A stretch of 64,000 nucleotides of DNA from Vespula vulgaris (GCF_905475345.1 NC_066593.1:2166774-2230773), one strand, 5' to 3'. Shown: positions 12,598 through 26,345, counted from the stretch's first letter. Notes: a model not told the origin generated them from the letters alone. A program made the numbers and translations.

Positions 12598-12987
12598 TAT
12601 TCTAATCGCAAAAGATGTTAATGATTTGTTATAAATAACTTCAAGCTTTTTCTTGTCGAGACAAACTTCTCATCGAACGTATGATGATTTTTTAAATGAC
12701 TTATTTATAACTTAGAAACTTATTTGCATTAAACTCATCGATGATAAAAGCTAATAAAGATCAACAGGAAATAGCACACGTATTATCGGACATATCAACA
12801 CACTACGTAGTGGTATGTATTATCGTTGCACTAGAATAATAAAAATGAACTGTCAACTCTCTACCAATGTATTGTACGCGTCTGCTGTGAGAACGCCCGT
12901 TGCTTCTTCGACCGTCTGCGCTGACGCACTATTGTACCGGCGATCAATAATCAGTACTCCTATATTTTTTCTAATCCTCTCTCTCTC

Positions 12988-13068
<81 letters not shown>

Positions 13069-13325
13069 TCTCTCTTTCTTTCTCTCTTTGTGCAGAAAAC
13101 ACCGTATAGCGAGGTTCAAAATTTATGATCGTCAATAATCAACGACCACAACAAAATAGATTATTTCTCTTTTTAACGTAATTAATATATGTCATTTATT
13201 TTAAAAATATATATATATAATGATTAAGTTACATTGAAAATATGTAACTATAATAATTAAAATCGAAAATAATATATCTTCTTTTTTTAAATACAGTATT
13301 ATATAATTATGCAAATAAAATTGCA
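12598..13325. other. Septin promoter/5' UTR and spacer to IFT81
   Basis: The 5' UTR of the septin probably lies just right of 12597. The spacer holds a long (CT)n tract at 12977-13092, which reads as (GA)n on the septin strand and so could serve as GAGA-type promoter sequence. A TTTATT at 13194-13199 (AATAAA on the minus strand) is a candidate IFT81 polyadenylation signal about 130 bp after its stop. Confidence 0.45.
12977..13092. repeat. (CT)n/(GA)n microsatellite
   Basis: A CT repeat of about 115 bp with a few T interruptions. Open frames through it encode only Leu-Ser or Arg-Glu runs and are not genes. Confidence 0.95.
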
Positions 13326-16300
13326 TTATTGCAATACAAGAGTTTCAGCTCCTCCTCTGCGTACTACAATGCCATCATTATGTTTGCTATCTTCTGCATA
13401 TTGAATTTTGCAAGTGAATACTCTACAATAAAAAAAAAAAGGGAAAGGAATTCATATAGATAATTGTTCTCATTAAAGAGATTATTTTTAATTATCTCTT
13501 AAGTTATAATATACATACGCTGCAATTTGATTCCATTGCTGAGTTTGCTTTTCATTTTTATCAGCATCTTTTTCTAGATTTTCCTTCTGAAGTTTTAAAT
13601 TTTTCATAATTTCTTCTTCGACTGCAATCGAATCGCTCAACTCATCTTTTAAACTTCGAGTATTATCGGAACTTGACGATGCCTATAAAAATTTATTGAT
13701 TTTTTAAATAGCTTTAATCATGATTATTCTATACTCAAACTTACATCCATTTCTTTTTGTATTCTTTGTTCCAAATTTTTCATTTTTAATAATGCTTCTT
13801 CGAGCCTTCTTTTTTCTTCCTTATCCTTTTACATAAAATTTGTATTATATTTTTTATCGTGTGTGTGTGTGTATGTGTGTATTACCTTCGCTATCTTCTC
13901 TTTTAATTGATTTATTTCAAATAATATATTTCCTGTTGGACTTCCGATAACTGTTTCTAGAGTGGATTGAACTGTGTTAGCTTTTCTATAACGTTCCTTC
14001 GCGTCACGAGACTGTTGTCGTAACGCCTGCGCTTCTGTAATATTATAATGTAGATAAAAAAATTAAAAATATATAAGTTATTATAAATTTATACGTATAC
14101 CATTTAATAACGGTAGAAGTTTAACACGTAATGCAGATATCATTTTGGATAATTGCACGTTTGTTGAAAATGCATTAGCCGGTGTATAATTATCAGGAAT
14201 CGATTGCTTTCCTAAATCTAAGTTTTTATTTCCTTGGTCTATTAACCCTGCCTAAAATATATAAATAATAATATAATAATAATTTATTTTTAAAATAAAT
14301 TATTTATTCTGTTAATCATGATACAAATACCTGTGCTTTAAGAATAACAGCCGTTCTTTGCAATACTCCAATTTCAGCTTTCAACGCCGTCAATTCTGCT
14401 CTGTAACGTTTGTACGAAACACTTTTGATTTTTAAATGAGCTACATATTTTTTCAAATCTTCTCCCTTAGGTGCCATCTCTTCCATAAAGATTTTCGATT
14501 GTTCTCTTTTTTCTTCGAGTTTCGCTTGGAACTCTTTCAAACGATCATTTGTATTCTCCAATCGTTCGAGTACATTTCGTTTCATATTTGATATTGTTGT
14601 TGCTTGTTGACGAAACGGTTCCATTTTATCGTTATCAGTTTTGGTGATCTACAAATAAAAAATAATTAAATGAATAATAATATATGATCGATCGATTTTT
14701 TTTTCTTTTCTCTTTTTTTTACAAAGAATAAAATAATATATCATTCTACCTTCGTTTCGACTAACCCTTGAATTTCTTTCGTTATTAAGTCTAGTTTGTT
14801 TCTTAAAGTTGTTATTTGATCTTGGCCTAAATAAGAATATCCTCGTACTGACATAAGAGCAGCTATTCTTTTTTTTTTCATTTCAATTTCATAAGCTAAC
14901 TTCTCTTTCATTATTGCAGTCTGTACGGTCACTTCGTCCGTTAGATGTTGTATTAATGTTTGAGGTGTTATTTCCTCACTAGTTCGTTTTAATGTTTGCA
15001 ACTCACGTTCTATTCCTTGAAAAGATATCTATATGCAAATGAGATCAATCAGACTTCATGCGTTGTAACTATACTAATTAATATTGATCATTATTTAACA
15101 TTTATAAAGTAAGATTTGATTTTTAAATGCACACGTGTTAAATGAAAAATGCTAATAAGTTATATAAATAAAATATGAAGATTATGAATGAAAATTGTAT
15201 ATACTTGTAAACCAGACATTATCTTGCTTTCTTGTTCTTTCTGTAAAGCAAGATCACGTTCTCGATCTTTTTCCATACGTAAAGCACGAGCTGCATCCAA
15301 AAGATGAAGTGCAGGTTGAGCTTTAACTTTCATCTTCTCGATACGTAACAAAACTGCCTAAACAAATATTGAAATATTAATTTTTAAAAAGTATATCGAA
15401 AAACGAAATATTCCATTAATTTTCTTCGTCAATTATCTACCTCTTTTTCTTTTTCCATTGCTTTAAGATCTTCCGTAAACTCGGCGGCGATCTCGAAATT
15501 CTAAACACGAATGAGAATTACTAGAAATGAGGAAAATTATTTTATTATAGCTTTGTTTATACCTTTTTACCGATCTCTCTTTCCTTGTGAATAGCTTTAA
15601 ATTGATTGACCATATTCGAATACTGTTCGTACAATGCTGCGATTTCTGGATCTCCTAAATAATCTGATGGAATTTCGATCTACATAAAAATATATAACAA
15701 ATAATTTAAAAAAAAAAAAGTAATAATAATGAATAAGAAAATTAATTATATTACAATTTCAAATGAAATGTTTTACCTTGACAAGGAAACGTGCCAAATA
15801 AGCTCTTTGACGAACTATATCTTTATGTGTTAATAACCATGTTAAAATTGCATATATTGTTTCAGTATCACCTCGGACAATTCCTTGTCTATGTGAAAAC
15901 AAAAGTATTTACATGGAAGTTTTATAGTTTTATATTAGTGTGTGTATGTATGTGTATATGTATATATATGTGTGTGTATATATATATATAATGAAGTTTT
16001 ACCGAAAGGTAGCTGGATCAGAATTCGGTTGATATTTAAGTATACGAAGAGCAGAAAGAATACGAACTGAACTCTGTTCGGGAGTTTCAGTTTTAATATC
16101 TATTTTTGGTGCATCTTGTTGTTGTATTTTTATCAATACATCGCTTAAGATCTAAAAAAAAAATTTTTTTAAGATTACTTCATGATTATGTCATTATACG
16201 TGTTTGAACGTATTTTTTAAATAGCTATAATATGCAATGAAAAAATATATATATGATCGCATGCAAAAAAAATCTTCGATAATCTTTACAAATCCGAATA

Positions 16301-16595
16301 ATCTTCGAAAAAAAAAATACTTTGTTCGTATGTTTCTTGTTAGCATTCATATTATATAAAAAATATTTTTTTATATCGTCATAATTCAACGAGGTATTTA
16401 GATGGATTCACCTTAAATGAACCACCCTATATATGTGTAAGTATGTGTATGTGTATGTGTGTGTACGTAGCTGTGTGTATTTTTTATTACCTGTAATAAG
16501 TCCTCAGGATTTAAAGCACTAAAACCAATCAAATTGTAATTTTTTTCTAACAATTTATTAACTTCTACTACGATAAATTTAATATTTTCGCTCAT
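13326..16595 (-). CDS. IFT81: Intraflagellar transport protein 81 (IFT-B core)
   Basis: IFT81 pairs with IFT74 in the IFT-B core and its N-terminal calponin-homology-like domain binds tubulin for transport into cilia. Thirteen exons keep frame: 16595-16491, 16151-16003, 15888-15777, 15679-15563, 15500-15441, 15357-15205, 15028-14750, 14648-14331, 14251-14101, 14034-13886, 13825-13745, 13682-13519 and 13422-13326, giving 644 residues (human about 676). The N-terminus MSENIKFIVVEVNKLLEKNY and NLIGFSALNPEDLLQ match the family closely, as do QRAYLARFLVK in exon 3, RGYSYLGQDQI in exon 7 and KSVSYKRYRAEL in exon 8. Most of the protein after about residue 130 is coiled coil. The C-terminus RRGGAETLVLQ parallels the vertebrate ending. 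In insects cilia are restricted to sensory neurons and sperm, so expression is probably narrow. An X-box-like site lies about 100 bp upstream. Confidence 0.96.
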
Positions 16596-16694
16596 CTTTG
16601 TAATAATTATCTTAAGATATTACACGTATTGTTAGTAATCGATCTACGCGTGTCAAGAATTCAGAATGAAATAGTTCACGTGTTGTTGCATTCG

Positions 16695-16708
16695 GTTGAC
16701 GTAGCAAC
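16695..16708 (-). promoter_or_regulatory. RFX X-box-like motif upstream of IFT81
   Basis: On the minus strand the site reads GTTGCTACGTCAAC, an imperfect palindrome matching 11 of 14 positions of GTTGCCATGGCAAC. It lies 100 bp upstream of the IFT81 ATG, the distance typical for RFX sites in ciliary genes. The motif and position are seen directly; RFX binding is inferred. Confidence 0.6.
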
Positions 16709-16762
16709 CATATACTCAGCATATATAATACGGTCAGAAGACTGATACATTTCTTTACAGAC

Positions 16763-17390
16763 TTATATATTATCCTTCAGAATAAATGATCCAAACATCG
16801 ACTTGACCCATTCCTTCTTTTTTTCAATTCGACTTAACTGTGCGTCTCTATAACTCTTTCGAATATTGTCTGTAAAAATCTTCATGTACTCTCGATCTGT
16901 TAAATGTATTATGTTACTTCCCATCAATTCTTGCACTCGTGATTTTACAGGTTTGTAATTTATACTGTAATAAGAGAAATTGAATTTTTTATTTATATTT
17001 CAAAAAATAAATATAACAATATAAATTCATTCGTGTTTCATTTAAGGAATATGTTTAAACAAGAAGAAAGAAACTAAAATATAAATAAATGTTATACTTA
17101 TTGAAATTTGTTGATCGACTAATTGAACGTATGTGTCATCGATCTTATACGATGAAAATAAATAACGTAAAAACTTACGCGTATTTTACGTGCTCGTTTT
17201 CCCACCATTTCAATGGTTTTTCATATGGATCTAAACTTAAAATAAACATCGATTGATCTTTAGTTTGTTTCTTTGCTTTCTTTTCTTTACTAGCTTTTGG
17301 AGAGAGCTTAACCTTAAGTTTTTTTTCTTGATCATCGTATCGTGTTTTTTCGTCTTCTTTAGATTTTCTATATTCGTACATATTTTTCAT
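16763..17390 (-). CDS. Small basic protein of unknown function, upstream of IFT81
   Basis: Two exons, 17390-17179 and 16964-16763, splice in frame to 137 residues. I do not recognise the family. The first part is highly charged (residues about 8-45, rich in Lys, Glu and Asp). A hydrophobic stretch MFILSLDPYEKPLKWWENEH follows, and the second exon encodes a Lys/Arg-rich helix-like tail ending SMFGSFILKDNI. There is no signal peptide or membrane segment. The frame stays open upstream of this Met back to a good acceptor (TTAATTATAG before 17415), which suggests a 5' exon; the residues before the Met (QFLHILSF) may be coding. The stop lies 168 bp from the IFT81 start on the same strand, so co-expression with cilia genes is possible but unproven. 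It is transcribed divergently from GRHPR. Confidence 0.75.
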
Positions 17391-18170
17391 AAAGCTTAGA
17401 ATATGCAGAAATTGCTATAATTAAAATAATTATTATATTATTAAGAAAAAAAGAGAACTAACAATTTGAAAAAGCAATTACAAAAAGTAGAAAAGATCGA
17501 AAGATTAACTTTAATTTCTGTTCATTTACTACGTTAAATAATTTCGAAAAAACGAACCAATCAAATCTTTGCGTTTGGATATTATAATACTAAGCCATTC
17601 TTATAATAAAAGCTCATTGGTTGTATCATAAAAGAGTATGCGCATTAGTCTACTGCGCAATGACTGATTAGATGCTTGAGAACACGAGTGTAAATACACA
17701 CGAGAGGACATACTACATACGTGAAACACACGTCTAGTAGTCTAGAGTACACGATGGATTTTTATTATATAAATGATATAAAGTGATAGTAATTCGCATG
17801 ATTAATAGTGTTAACATAAGAATTATGTATTTTAATTATATTATTCTGCGCAACTCGACAAAAAGTTAGTTGGAATGGATGTTATATTTTTACTTATTTA
17901 TTTAGATACGTTTAATAATTGAATTTACAATATATTGATAAAAACATATTAAAATTTAGTTAAATATAATCATTTCAGAAATTTAAAAGAATAGGTTAAA
18001 ATCGGTACAGCATTTCAGTCTAATCAGAAAAGCAATATTAAATGATAAGTTATATCACATCTGAGATGTAATCAAAAACATTTTATATCGATCGATTACA
18101 TTTCAAATCAAAATAGGTTATTTTTCTAGAAATAAAAATTATACACCCAAGATTTTTATATACAACTTTT
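17391..18170. promoter_or_regulatory. Divergent promoter region between the small basic protein and GRHPR
   Basis: A 780-bp intergenic region between oppositely transcribed genes. CCAATCA at 17557-17563 and the inverted ATTGG at 17616-17620 form a CCAAT-box pair facing both directions, flanked by TATAATA-like sequence near 17601. The right half (17760-18170) is AT-rich and likely GRHPR 5' UTR and leader. No further gene is seen. Confidence 0.5.
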
Positions 18171-19386
18171 ATGAAAATGGCGAATAAACCGAAAGTTTTG
18201 ATTACACGACCGGATATTCCTGGTAAAGGATTAAATCTTCTCTATGAACAGTAAGTAATTATTTGTAACTTATTCAAACTCGTACTTCATATGTAATATA
18301 TATATATATATTTACTATCTTATCTACGTATATTTGTTGTTAAGATGTGATGTTGTTTTATGGAACAAGCAAACTCCTATTCCTCGCTCAGAATTATTAT
18401 CGAAAGTGCCTGGAGTATCCGCTATATTTTGTACATTAACTGATAAAATAGATGAAGAAATATTAAATGCAGCAGGAGAAAAATTACAAGTAGTTGCTAC
18501 AATGTCAGTTGGTACAGATCATTTAGATTTAAAAGCATTAAAAAATAAGAATATTAAAGTTGGATATACACCGGACATATTAACTAATGCTACAGCTGAA
18601 TTAATCGTAGGATTGCTCTTAGCAACTTCCAGAAGATTATTGGAAGCAAATAAAGCAGTCTATAGGTATTTTAAACGGTAGAGTTTGTAAATAGATTAAA
18701 AAGATTTATATGATAAAATAATTTTTATAGAGGTGAATGGAAAGCTTGGGCACCGACGTGGATGTGTGGTACAGGATTATCAAAATCAACTGTTGGTATT
18801 GTCGGACTTGGTCGCATTGGATGTAAAGTAGCAGAGTGCTTAAAACCTTTTGGTGTATCTAGAATTTTATATGCAAGTAGAACTATAAAACCAGATGCTT
18901 CTAAATTTAATGGAGAAAAAGTTGAATTAGATAAGTTACTAGAAGAAAGTGACTTTGTTATAGTTACCATAGCTTTAACGCCAGACACAAGAGAATTATT
19001 TAATACTGAAGCATTTGAAAAAATGAAAAGATCTGCTATATTTATCAATGCTAGTCGTGGAGAAGTTGTTAATCAAAAATCATTAATAGAAGCTCTAAAA
19101 AAGGGTACGATTAAAGCTGCTGGATTGGATGTTATGACACCTGAGCCAATTCCATTGGATAGTGAACTTTTAAAATTAGATAACTGCGGTATGCATTATT
19201 TGCTTGCACAGAAACACATCTAATGTATATATTTTAAACATTATTGTTTGTTCTATAGTGGTTTTACCTCATATTGGAAGTGCTACTATTGAAACAAGAG
19301 AAGAAATGGCAAAAATAACAGCAGAAAATATTTTAGCCGTTTTAAAAGGTGTAACTGATGAAATGCCAGCACCACTTAATCTATAA
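18171..19386 (+). CDS. GRHPR: Glyoxylate reductase/hydroxypyruvate reductase
   Basis: This D-2-hydroxyacid dehydrogenase reduces glyoxylate to glycolate and hydroxypyruvate to D-glycerate using NAD(P)H in the cytosol, keeping glyoxylate low. Exons 18171-18250, 18345-18665, 18731-19188 and 19259-19386 join to 328 residues, the same length as human GRHPR. The first ATG (MKMANKPKVLITR) was used; Met3 in MANKPK is an alternative. The N-terminal substrate half contains VVATMSVGTDHLDL and VGYTPDILTNATAEL. The Rossmann motif GLGRIG is at 159-164. The catalytic triad is Arg243 (NASRGEVVNQ), Glu272 (TPEPIP) and His291 (LPHIGSA), all present. The protein ends PAPLNL, without an obvious peroxisomal SKL signal. 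AATAAA at 19502-19507 is a likely polyadenylation signal. Confidence 0.97.
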
Positions 19387-19501
19387 ATTAAATCCTATTC
19401 CTTTTTATATTAAAAATATCAATATTTTTTAAGATTTATTTCTTTTAAAATAGCATCATGATAAACATTATATGTTCCGTTTATATTAACATTATATAAA
19501 A

Positions 19502-19507
19502 AATAAA
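19502..19507 (+). terminator. Polyadenylation signal for GRHPR
   Basis: AATAAA 116 bp after the GRHPR stop codon, in AT-rich sequence. Motif and distance only. Confidence 0.45.
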
Positions 19508-20097
19508 ATCAGAATAATTAAAAACATTATTTACACTTAAACTATGAAATTTACAAATTACAATATTACAATAGAGTAACATTTATTAATTTACTGAAAC
19601 AAATTAACCGCCCAATTACTTATTGATCAAATGCACAGCTGAAAAGGTAGATCTCAGTACTTACCAATCGAATTAATAAATCTTTATACGTTTTACAGTT
19701 TCCGTATATATGAGCGCACAAATGTATTCTTTTTAATTTGTTTTTATTCAGAGCGATGTATATACGCAATTTCGAAGAATGCACATAGCACAGTACATAT
19801 ATAAGAACGTATATATGCACACTCTGTCAAAAAATTGACGATTATATACACAATCATATACACAATATCAAAGATATCAAGCTTCGTAAACACTGTACGT
19901 CAGCGTTAAGTTGTCAGCAATGCGTGTCGTCACAGCGAACGTTATTTCACAAGCGCGCAGTAAAAAGGTTACAACAATATTTCTTCTTTCTCCGTTTATG
20001 TTGAACTTTACCATTTGTTACATCGACATTGTGTACAGTGGTCAGTAACAAGTAACGTAAGATGTTCAGAATAGATTGAGAATCACTGACATTTTTT

Positions 20098-20129
<32 letters not shown>

Positions 20130-22070
20130 TAATAATAAATCTTCATACGTTTCATAGCTTTCGTATAAGTGCAAAAATGTGTAATCCCATTAAAACTACA
20201 TAACCTTCTAACTCTCTATTATGACCATGTAATTTTAAAGTTCCACACCTCGCATATTTATTAAGCTTGATCTTATTCTATCAGCACAAATTTATTAATT
20301 CTTGTTTTTCTTTTCCTCCCCTCCCCTCCCACCATGTTTTTTTAAAATATAAGTTATACATAAGTACAAAGTTCACATTATATAATTTTTTTTAATACAC
20401 ACGACTAAAAGTTAGGTTATAATGGATCGAAAGAGAAACAACGCTGATACAATTATTAATTTATTAGTTAGAAGATAAGAAAAAAATTTTCCAAGCACAT
20501 GATTATTCCCTATATTTTATAACGATAATGCAATATTTTATATTTTCTTGGATCGATAGTTTTTTATCAGGAATTGCGCAGCTGTCTTTAATATTGACAT
20601 AAAAGGAGGTTGTTCGTTAAGTCAAACATAGATACATACATACATAAATGCATGGGTATATATATATATGTATATATATATATGTATATATGTAATACGA
20701 AAATACATATATATGAACACAACGTAATATGTTCCTCTACGTTCAGAAAATCGTTCAGATTTCTTCTATCACATTTTTTTTTTTTATTACAGACATACAT
20801 AATACGTGAACCGTACTATAAATCGGTATAAACATGTTTTAAGAACGAAGAGTGTTGACTTCGGTGGTCACTGCGATTCAATGGCTACATAGTTGACTCA
20901 ATTTTATCTTGAATAACAGATCCTTGCATTTATCATTCGATTTAATAATACGAAGTAATAATATATTGTAAATTAAGAAGCAAACACCAAACGAAGTACG
21001 TCACTCTTATCGTAAGTATATATAGCATGTATCTACATTAATAAATGACTAGATGAGTCCTGTTTTGTTTATTGGAATGGAAATAAAAAATTAGACAAAT
21101 AAAATCTATCATGTTTGTCATTATCTCGCGAAGTTCTTATGCGTTCATTGATCTCTTTCATACAACGATAGTTTTTAAAATTCGCTCTATCAATTAAACA
21201 GATAAATACAAATCTAACAAGAAATTATAATGGTTATATGTAATACCATTGTTCTTAAATGAATAAAGAATACAATTCTTTTTATATCTTTTTCATTGAT
21301 TATCAATAATAATAAAAAACAAAAACGAATAAATATTTTATAATTTCGAAAGAGATGTTTTTCTTGAATCTATACTTATACGCAAACATACATATTTTGA
21401 TTATTTATTTCTTGGCAAATACTAAATATTGTTCAAATTCTCATATTATCATATCTTATGTATGTATGTATGTATGTGTGTACGTACGTACGTATATACG
21501 ACCATACTGTCGAAAACATGATTAGAAAATGAGAAAAAAAAAAACTTGTAAATTGAATCGTCGTATTTGATTTGATTCGTCATTTAAGAACGTCTTTTCC
21601 ACCTCCAGTTTCTTATCATCGTGTTTTTCGACGAAGCAAACAAACGAAAAAGAAGAAAAAGAAAAAAAAACAATTTTTTTGATCCACGTGGTGTTTATTT
21701 AATCGCGTGATATAGAATGGATCTAGGACAACGATCTCACCGGCCTATCAACGTTTCTCTTTTATTATTCGGAGGCTCGCCTTCTGGTCTGAGTAGTATC
21801 AACCAATCAGAAGCATAAAATTTTACGAAACCTATCACGCGTTTTTTCTGTTTATGTATTTATTTACCTTCCATCGTTTATTCGTGTTTACTACGTGTGT
21901 ATCTATGTAATACATTTGTCTGTATATGTAGGTAAGGTGAATACGTATATAATACGACGGATAGCTTGTTGTGTGACGTTAAAACTTTCTGAATCATAAC
22001 CTAAAGCGCGTAGCTCTCAGTATATCTCTTTCACATCAGTATAGTTCCGTCTATCTTCGTTTCTAGCGTC

Positions 22071-22720
22071 AGTCAGATCCGAACCTCCGACGGAGACGGA
22101 TGTGTATATGTCATATTTCTGTCCTCGTTTATTTTTCTTCGTAGAACGCTTTATTCCAAACAAATTCTTCTCGTTTTTATTATTTTATTCTTATAACGCA
22201 CTACTACACAGAGAAACAACGTTAACCACGTGCAGTATTACGCGCATGTGTTTTTACGATATATATGTATATATATATATTTTTTTTTGTTTTCTGACTG
22301 TATTTCTCGAGATAGTGCTCGTTTAAGAAAAGAAGACAAAGAGGAAGACCTTTTTTTCTTGCACAATATTGTCGATAGTATTCGTCTATTTTTTTTTTCT
22401 TTCTTTTTTTTTTTTAAACGTTCATCGAGGACAATTGCCTTCGATAAAAACGTGGCTGGAAGACATAACAACTTACAACACAACGCGTTCGCTACTTTGA
22501 AGATCGCATCGAGCTATTTAGTTGCCCCTCTCTTTTTCGACGCAATGTGCGATGTAAGTTTTTTTTTTTTTTCTTTCTTTCTTTCTTTCTTTCTTTCTTT
22601 TTCTGTACGCACGCGCACTCGTACACTCGTTCGCTCGTTCGTTTCATTCGTTTGTCGTTCTTTGTGAATGAACCGACGAATAAACGAACGACGAACTTCC
22701 AGAACTAAAATATTACACAA
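22071..22720 (+). other. Candidate 5' untranslated exon (possibly lipin)
   Basis: An initiator-like TCAGTC at 22069-22074 is followed by transcribed-looking sequence that ends ACACAAG just before GTAAGAT at 22721, a strong donor. The next good plus-strand acceptor I see before a gene is TTGTTCCAG at about 29543-29551. This makes a distal first exon of lipin plausible, but the exon is non-coding and could belong to another transcript. The T-rich runs inside it weaken the case. Confidence 0.25.
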
Positions 22721-24102
22721 GGTAAGATTTATATTTGTAGATAAACGTATGATCGAAATACAATTTAACGTTTTAACACGTTTTTCTTTTTTGCTCTTTA
22801 ATTAACACGCTAACTTTTATCGAGCGATTGAAATGAATGATTGCTTTTTGAATCGTTTTTTTTTTTCTAAAGAAAAATGTCTAAACTTTCAATTCGTGCC
22901 ATGTTTTCTCTCGATGCGTTACATATGATATATGATATGTGAATTGTTATATTGCATAGGAGTGATGAATTTTTATAAATTGTTTTTCTCTCTCGTTTTT
23001 TCTCCCACTTTCTCTCCGTTTTATCTTCACAATCGTATATCTAAGTACGAGATACATATATCTTGTTGTAACGAAATAAGAATAAAAGAAAAAACATAAA
23101 AAAATTTCTCCATCAAAGTCTTTAGTGTCGAGTAAATCACAGATCGTTTTGATCATAGCATTTAAATCTCTGTTACGTGTTAAGGTGATCGATTAAATCA
23201 TCATGTAGAAATTTACTAAATGCGATAATAGAATTTTATTTGTATCAGTTATCGCAATTACTGATGTTTAGAAAATGACGTAGCACGATACAGATAAGTC
23301 TTAACTTTTTAGTTTCTTATATAAATCATCTTATTTATCTATAACAGTTCTATTGTACGTTATACTACGTTTAAAAAAAAAGAGAGATAAAAAAATAAAA
23401 AAAAAGAAGAAAGAAAAAATCAACCGACTGTACTGTAATTTGGAATATCATTTAGAATAATACGTTCGAAGAATTTCTACGGAAGAAACCCGGAACTCTG
23501 AGTATTTATAAGTACTTACTGGTCGTTGCATTATATCTATACACATAACTTAGACGATTATCATTAGATATTACTTAGAATCACGATTTACACATACATA
23601 TACGCATATATAAAGATAACTTTCGCTCTACGATCATTTCCATACGAAATGATTTCTTTAAGACAGGGATTCTCAACGTGTAGTACAATCGCGATATGCC
23701 GAAGATTTTTTTTATATTTAATTTTGTAAAACTTGTTAAATTCTTCTTCTTTTTTTGTATTCATGAATAACATACAATGTGAGTATTTAAATGTTCGTAC
23801 AGTAGTAATATATTTTCGTATTTCTACTGTACTAATACTTAAGTATTTCTCCCACTGAATGTAGTTTATTATCACAAAATTGTTGTTTTTTTTTTTTTTT
23901 ATTTTATTCTTGATATATTGTAATAATAATATTTTTTATAGTTACATATACGTTTTCGTGGGAATTATATAAAAGATTGAGAACCAGTGGGGTGTAACAT
24001 AAGTAAATCTTATTGCTCGTTCGTCATAATGCACGTTTTATTATTTCAACTTTTTAATGACTATGTTAGTAATTACATAATTACGTCTCAACACGACGTT
24101 GC

Positions 24103-24105
<3 letters not shown>

Positions 24106-24142
<37 letters not shown>
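24106..24142. repeat. (CGTTTT)n hexanucleotide repeat
   Basis: About six copies of CGTTTT in direct array. It is not the insect telomere repeat TTAGG. Confidence 0.95.
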
Positions 24143-24498
24143 CGTTTGCGCCAATTGAATTCTTTCGAATAGTTTTGATCTTATTTGTGGTTGTGGGAAC
24201 AGTGCTAATTCGAGATTCTCAAGGACGATTCTCAAAACTTCCTTCCATTTTTGATTGAAGAATTAAAAGGTGGAAGATTGACAAAACGCATTGACGTAAC
24301 GTGATTATAATAATTTATGTTAAAATAAAATTGATATTTAAGTGTATTCATTATCGAACTCATTTCAATATAGCGGTAGATTTCGATATGACTTTGACCA
24401 CTGTAATCGATACATAAAATAATATAAAAATATTATATATGTATATATGTATATATCTACATATATTTTTTATTTTTTATTATTGTGTATACAATATA

Positions 24499-24499
<1 letters not shown>

Positions 24500-24547
<48 letters not shown>
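24500..24547. repeat. (AT)n microsatellite
   Basis: A near-pure AT repeat of about 48 bp. Confidence 0.95.
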
Positions 24548-24548
<1 letters not shown>

Positions 24549-26313
24549 TACTTACTAAATATACTAAAGATTATGAATATGAATAAAGAAATATAACAAT
24601 AGATTAATGTTATTAAAAGATATTTAATCTCAAAGTAAATATGTTCTATTTAATCAGTTTAAATTTGACAAAGTTTTGATCAATATATATACATATATAT
24701 ATACATATTAACTACTTTGTTGTTGGGGAACATTATCTCAATGGCCAAAAGTAACAATCAAAAATAGTCTAAAGTCTGCGTTCAGTGCCAGGATCATGGT
24801 CAAGAAATCGGGTTGGATATGTACCAAACAAGTTCTTGAGCTTTATGAATAATTTCTTATTTCTAGTTGTCTTTGAAATATCTAATTGTCTTTATAAAAT
24901 TGAAAAAGAGCTTTTTTCCAGTTATTTTCTGTGGACCTTTAGAATATATTCAAAGATAAAATTCATTCAGATGTTAAGATTGAAAAGTAAGATGCTTAAA
25001 TCTGTTCTTATTTTTATCATAATTATATTTTAATTCGAGTATACCTTTCAAATATAAAATTACAAATATTCTGTGTATATCACCTATATAATATTTGCAA
25101 TGTAAAATTTTTATTTTTGTAAGGCAATAAAAATAAATTATTCTGTGTTATCTACTTGTTATTATATGGGTTACATAATGTTAAAACTTTTAGTTATCTT
25201 TTACCGAGAATTTTTACTGAGAGTAGAACATTCGGGATATATACATTTGTTATTATATTACTACATTTATATATATAGCTTCGTACTATATATTTCTATA
25301 TAGATAACTCTTTTAGTATTCAAAATATCGAAAATTCATTGATTTTTTTTTTCTTTTTTTAATATCTGTAATAAATATTTCTATTAGCTCTATATCAATA
25401 ATTATATATTTTTTTTAAGTATTCTTAATAGAAATAAGGAGTACCAAAATAGCGATGGCCAGATAACAGTAAAATATTTTATTAAAATAATTATTTATGA
25501 TCTATTTGTAGGTATCGTTGATGATATTTATTTAAAATCTTCAGAGAGATAACATATTTATCGGAAGATATTTATATAGTCAATAAAGTTTATTTTATAG
25601 AACATACTCACACATGCACACAGATAATATGATTCACGAGATAGGTCGCTTGTAAAATCTTTTGTTCTCTTTCGATAACGTACTGCTAAACTCTTACGGA
25701 CGAAATAACAAAGAAAATTAATAGACAAAATGTTAATGACTTTCTTGAAATATTAAAGAGATATAATAAAAATAATTTTATAATTCGAACGAGAGTTTCC
25801 ATGAAATATTTTAACGAAGAATATATAAAACGAAAAAAAAGAAAGATTTATTTATTATATCAATTTATCTTTCAAAATGTATTTAATATCATTTGAAAAC
25901 GAGGATTAGATAAAAGAAGATTTTGAATTTCAAATTAGTTTGAAAATTTGTAATAAATTCGGATGAAATGGAACTCGGGAAAATGAGGAATAAACATGAC
26001 AAAAATTTTATTATTTTCTTACGAGAAGACAAGTAGATTAGAAATCTGTATTTTGTCTGTGAAATAAAATTTGAATGGGAAAGAGTTTGAAAACAAATTT
26101 TGTTCCGACAAAATTCAAATCGCAAATTAAATTTTCAAATTAGTTGAAAATTCATATAATTCAACGACATGTGTCGTTGTTCTCACATGAATTTATGTTA
26201 TTCAATTTGATTCTATGTGCATTGTATGTTGAACGTTAGTGACGTAATGGCCGATCGATATTATTACGCATGAGCGAACGCGCGCGCACATCCATACGTG
26301 TACAAAAATAAAA

Positions 26314-26345
<32 letters not shown>

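Noticed and set aside
12815..13138. Open frames of Leu-Ser or Arg-Glu runs
   Set aside because: They are produced by the (CT)n/(GA)n microsatellite. The same applies to frames around 41147-41368, 42379-42950, 48592-49140, 58039-58554, 60577-61051, 62114-62403 and 63263-63800.
24106..24142. Possible interstitial telomere repeat
   Set aside because: The unit is CGTTTT, not the TTAGG repeat of insect telomeres.
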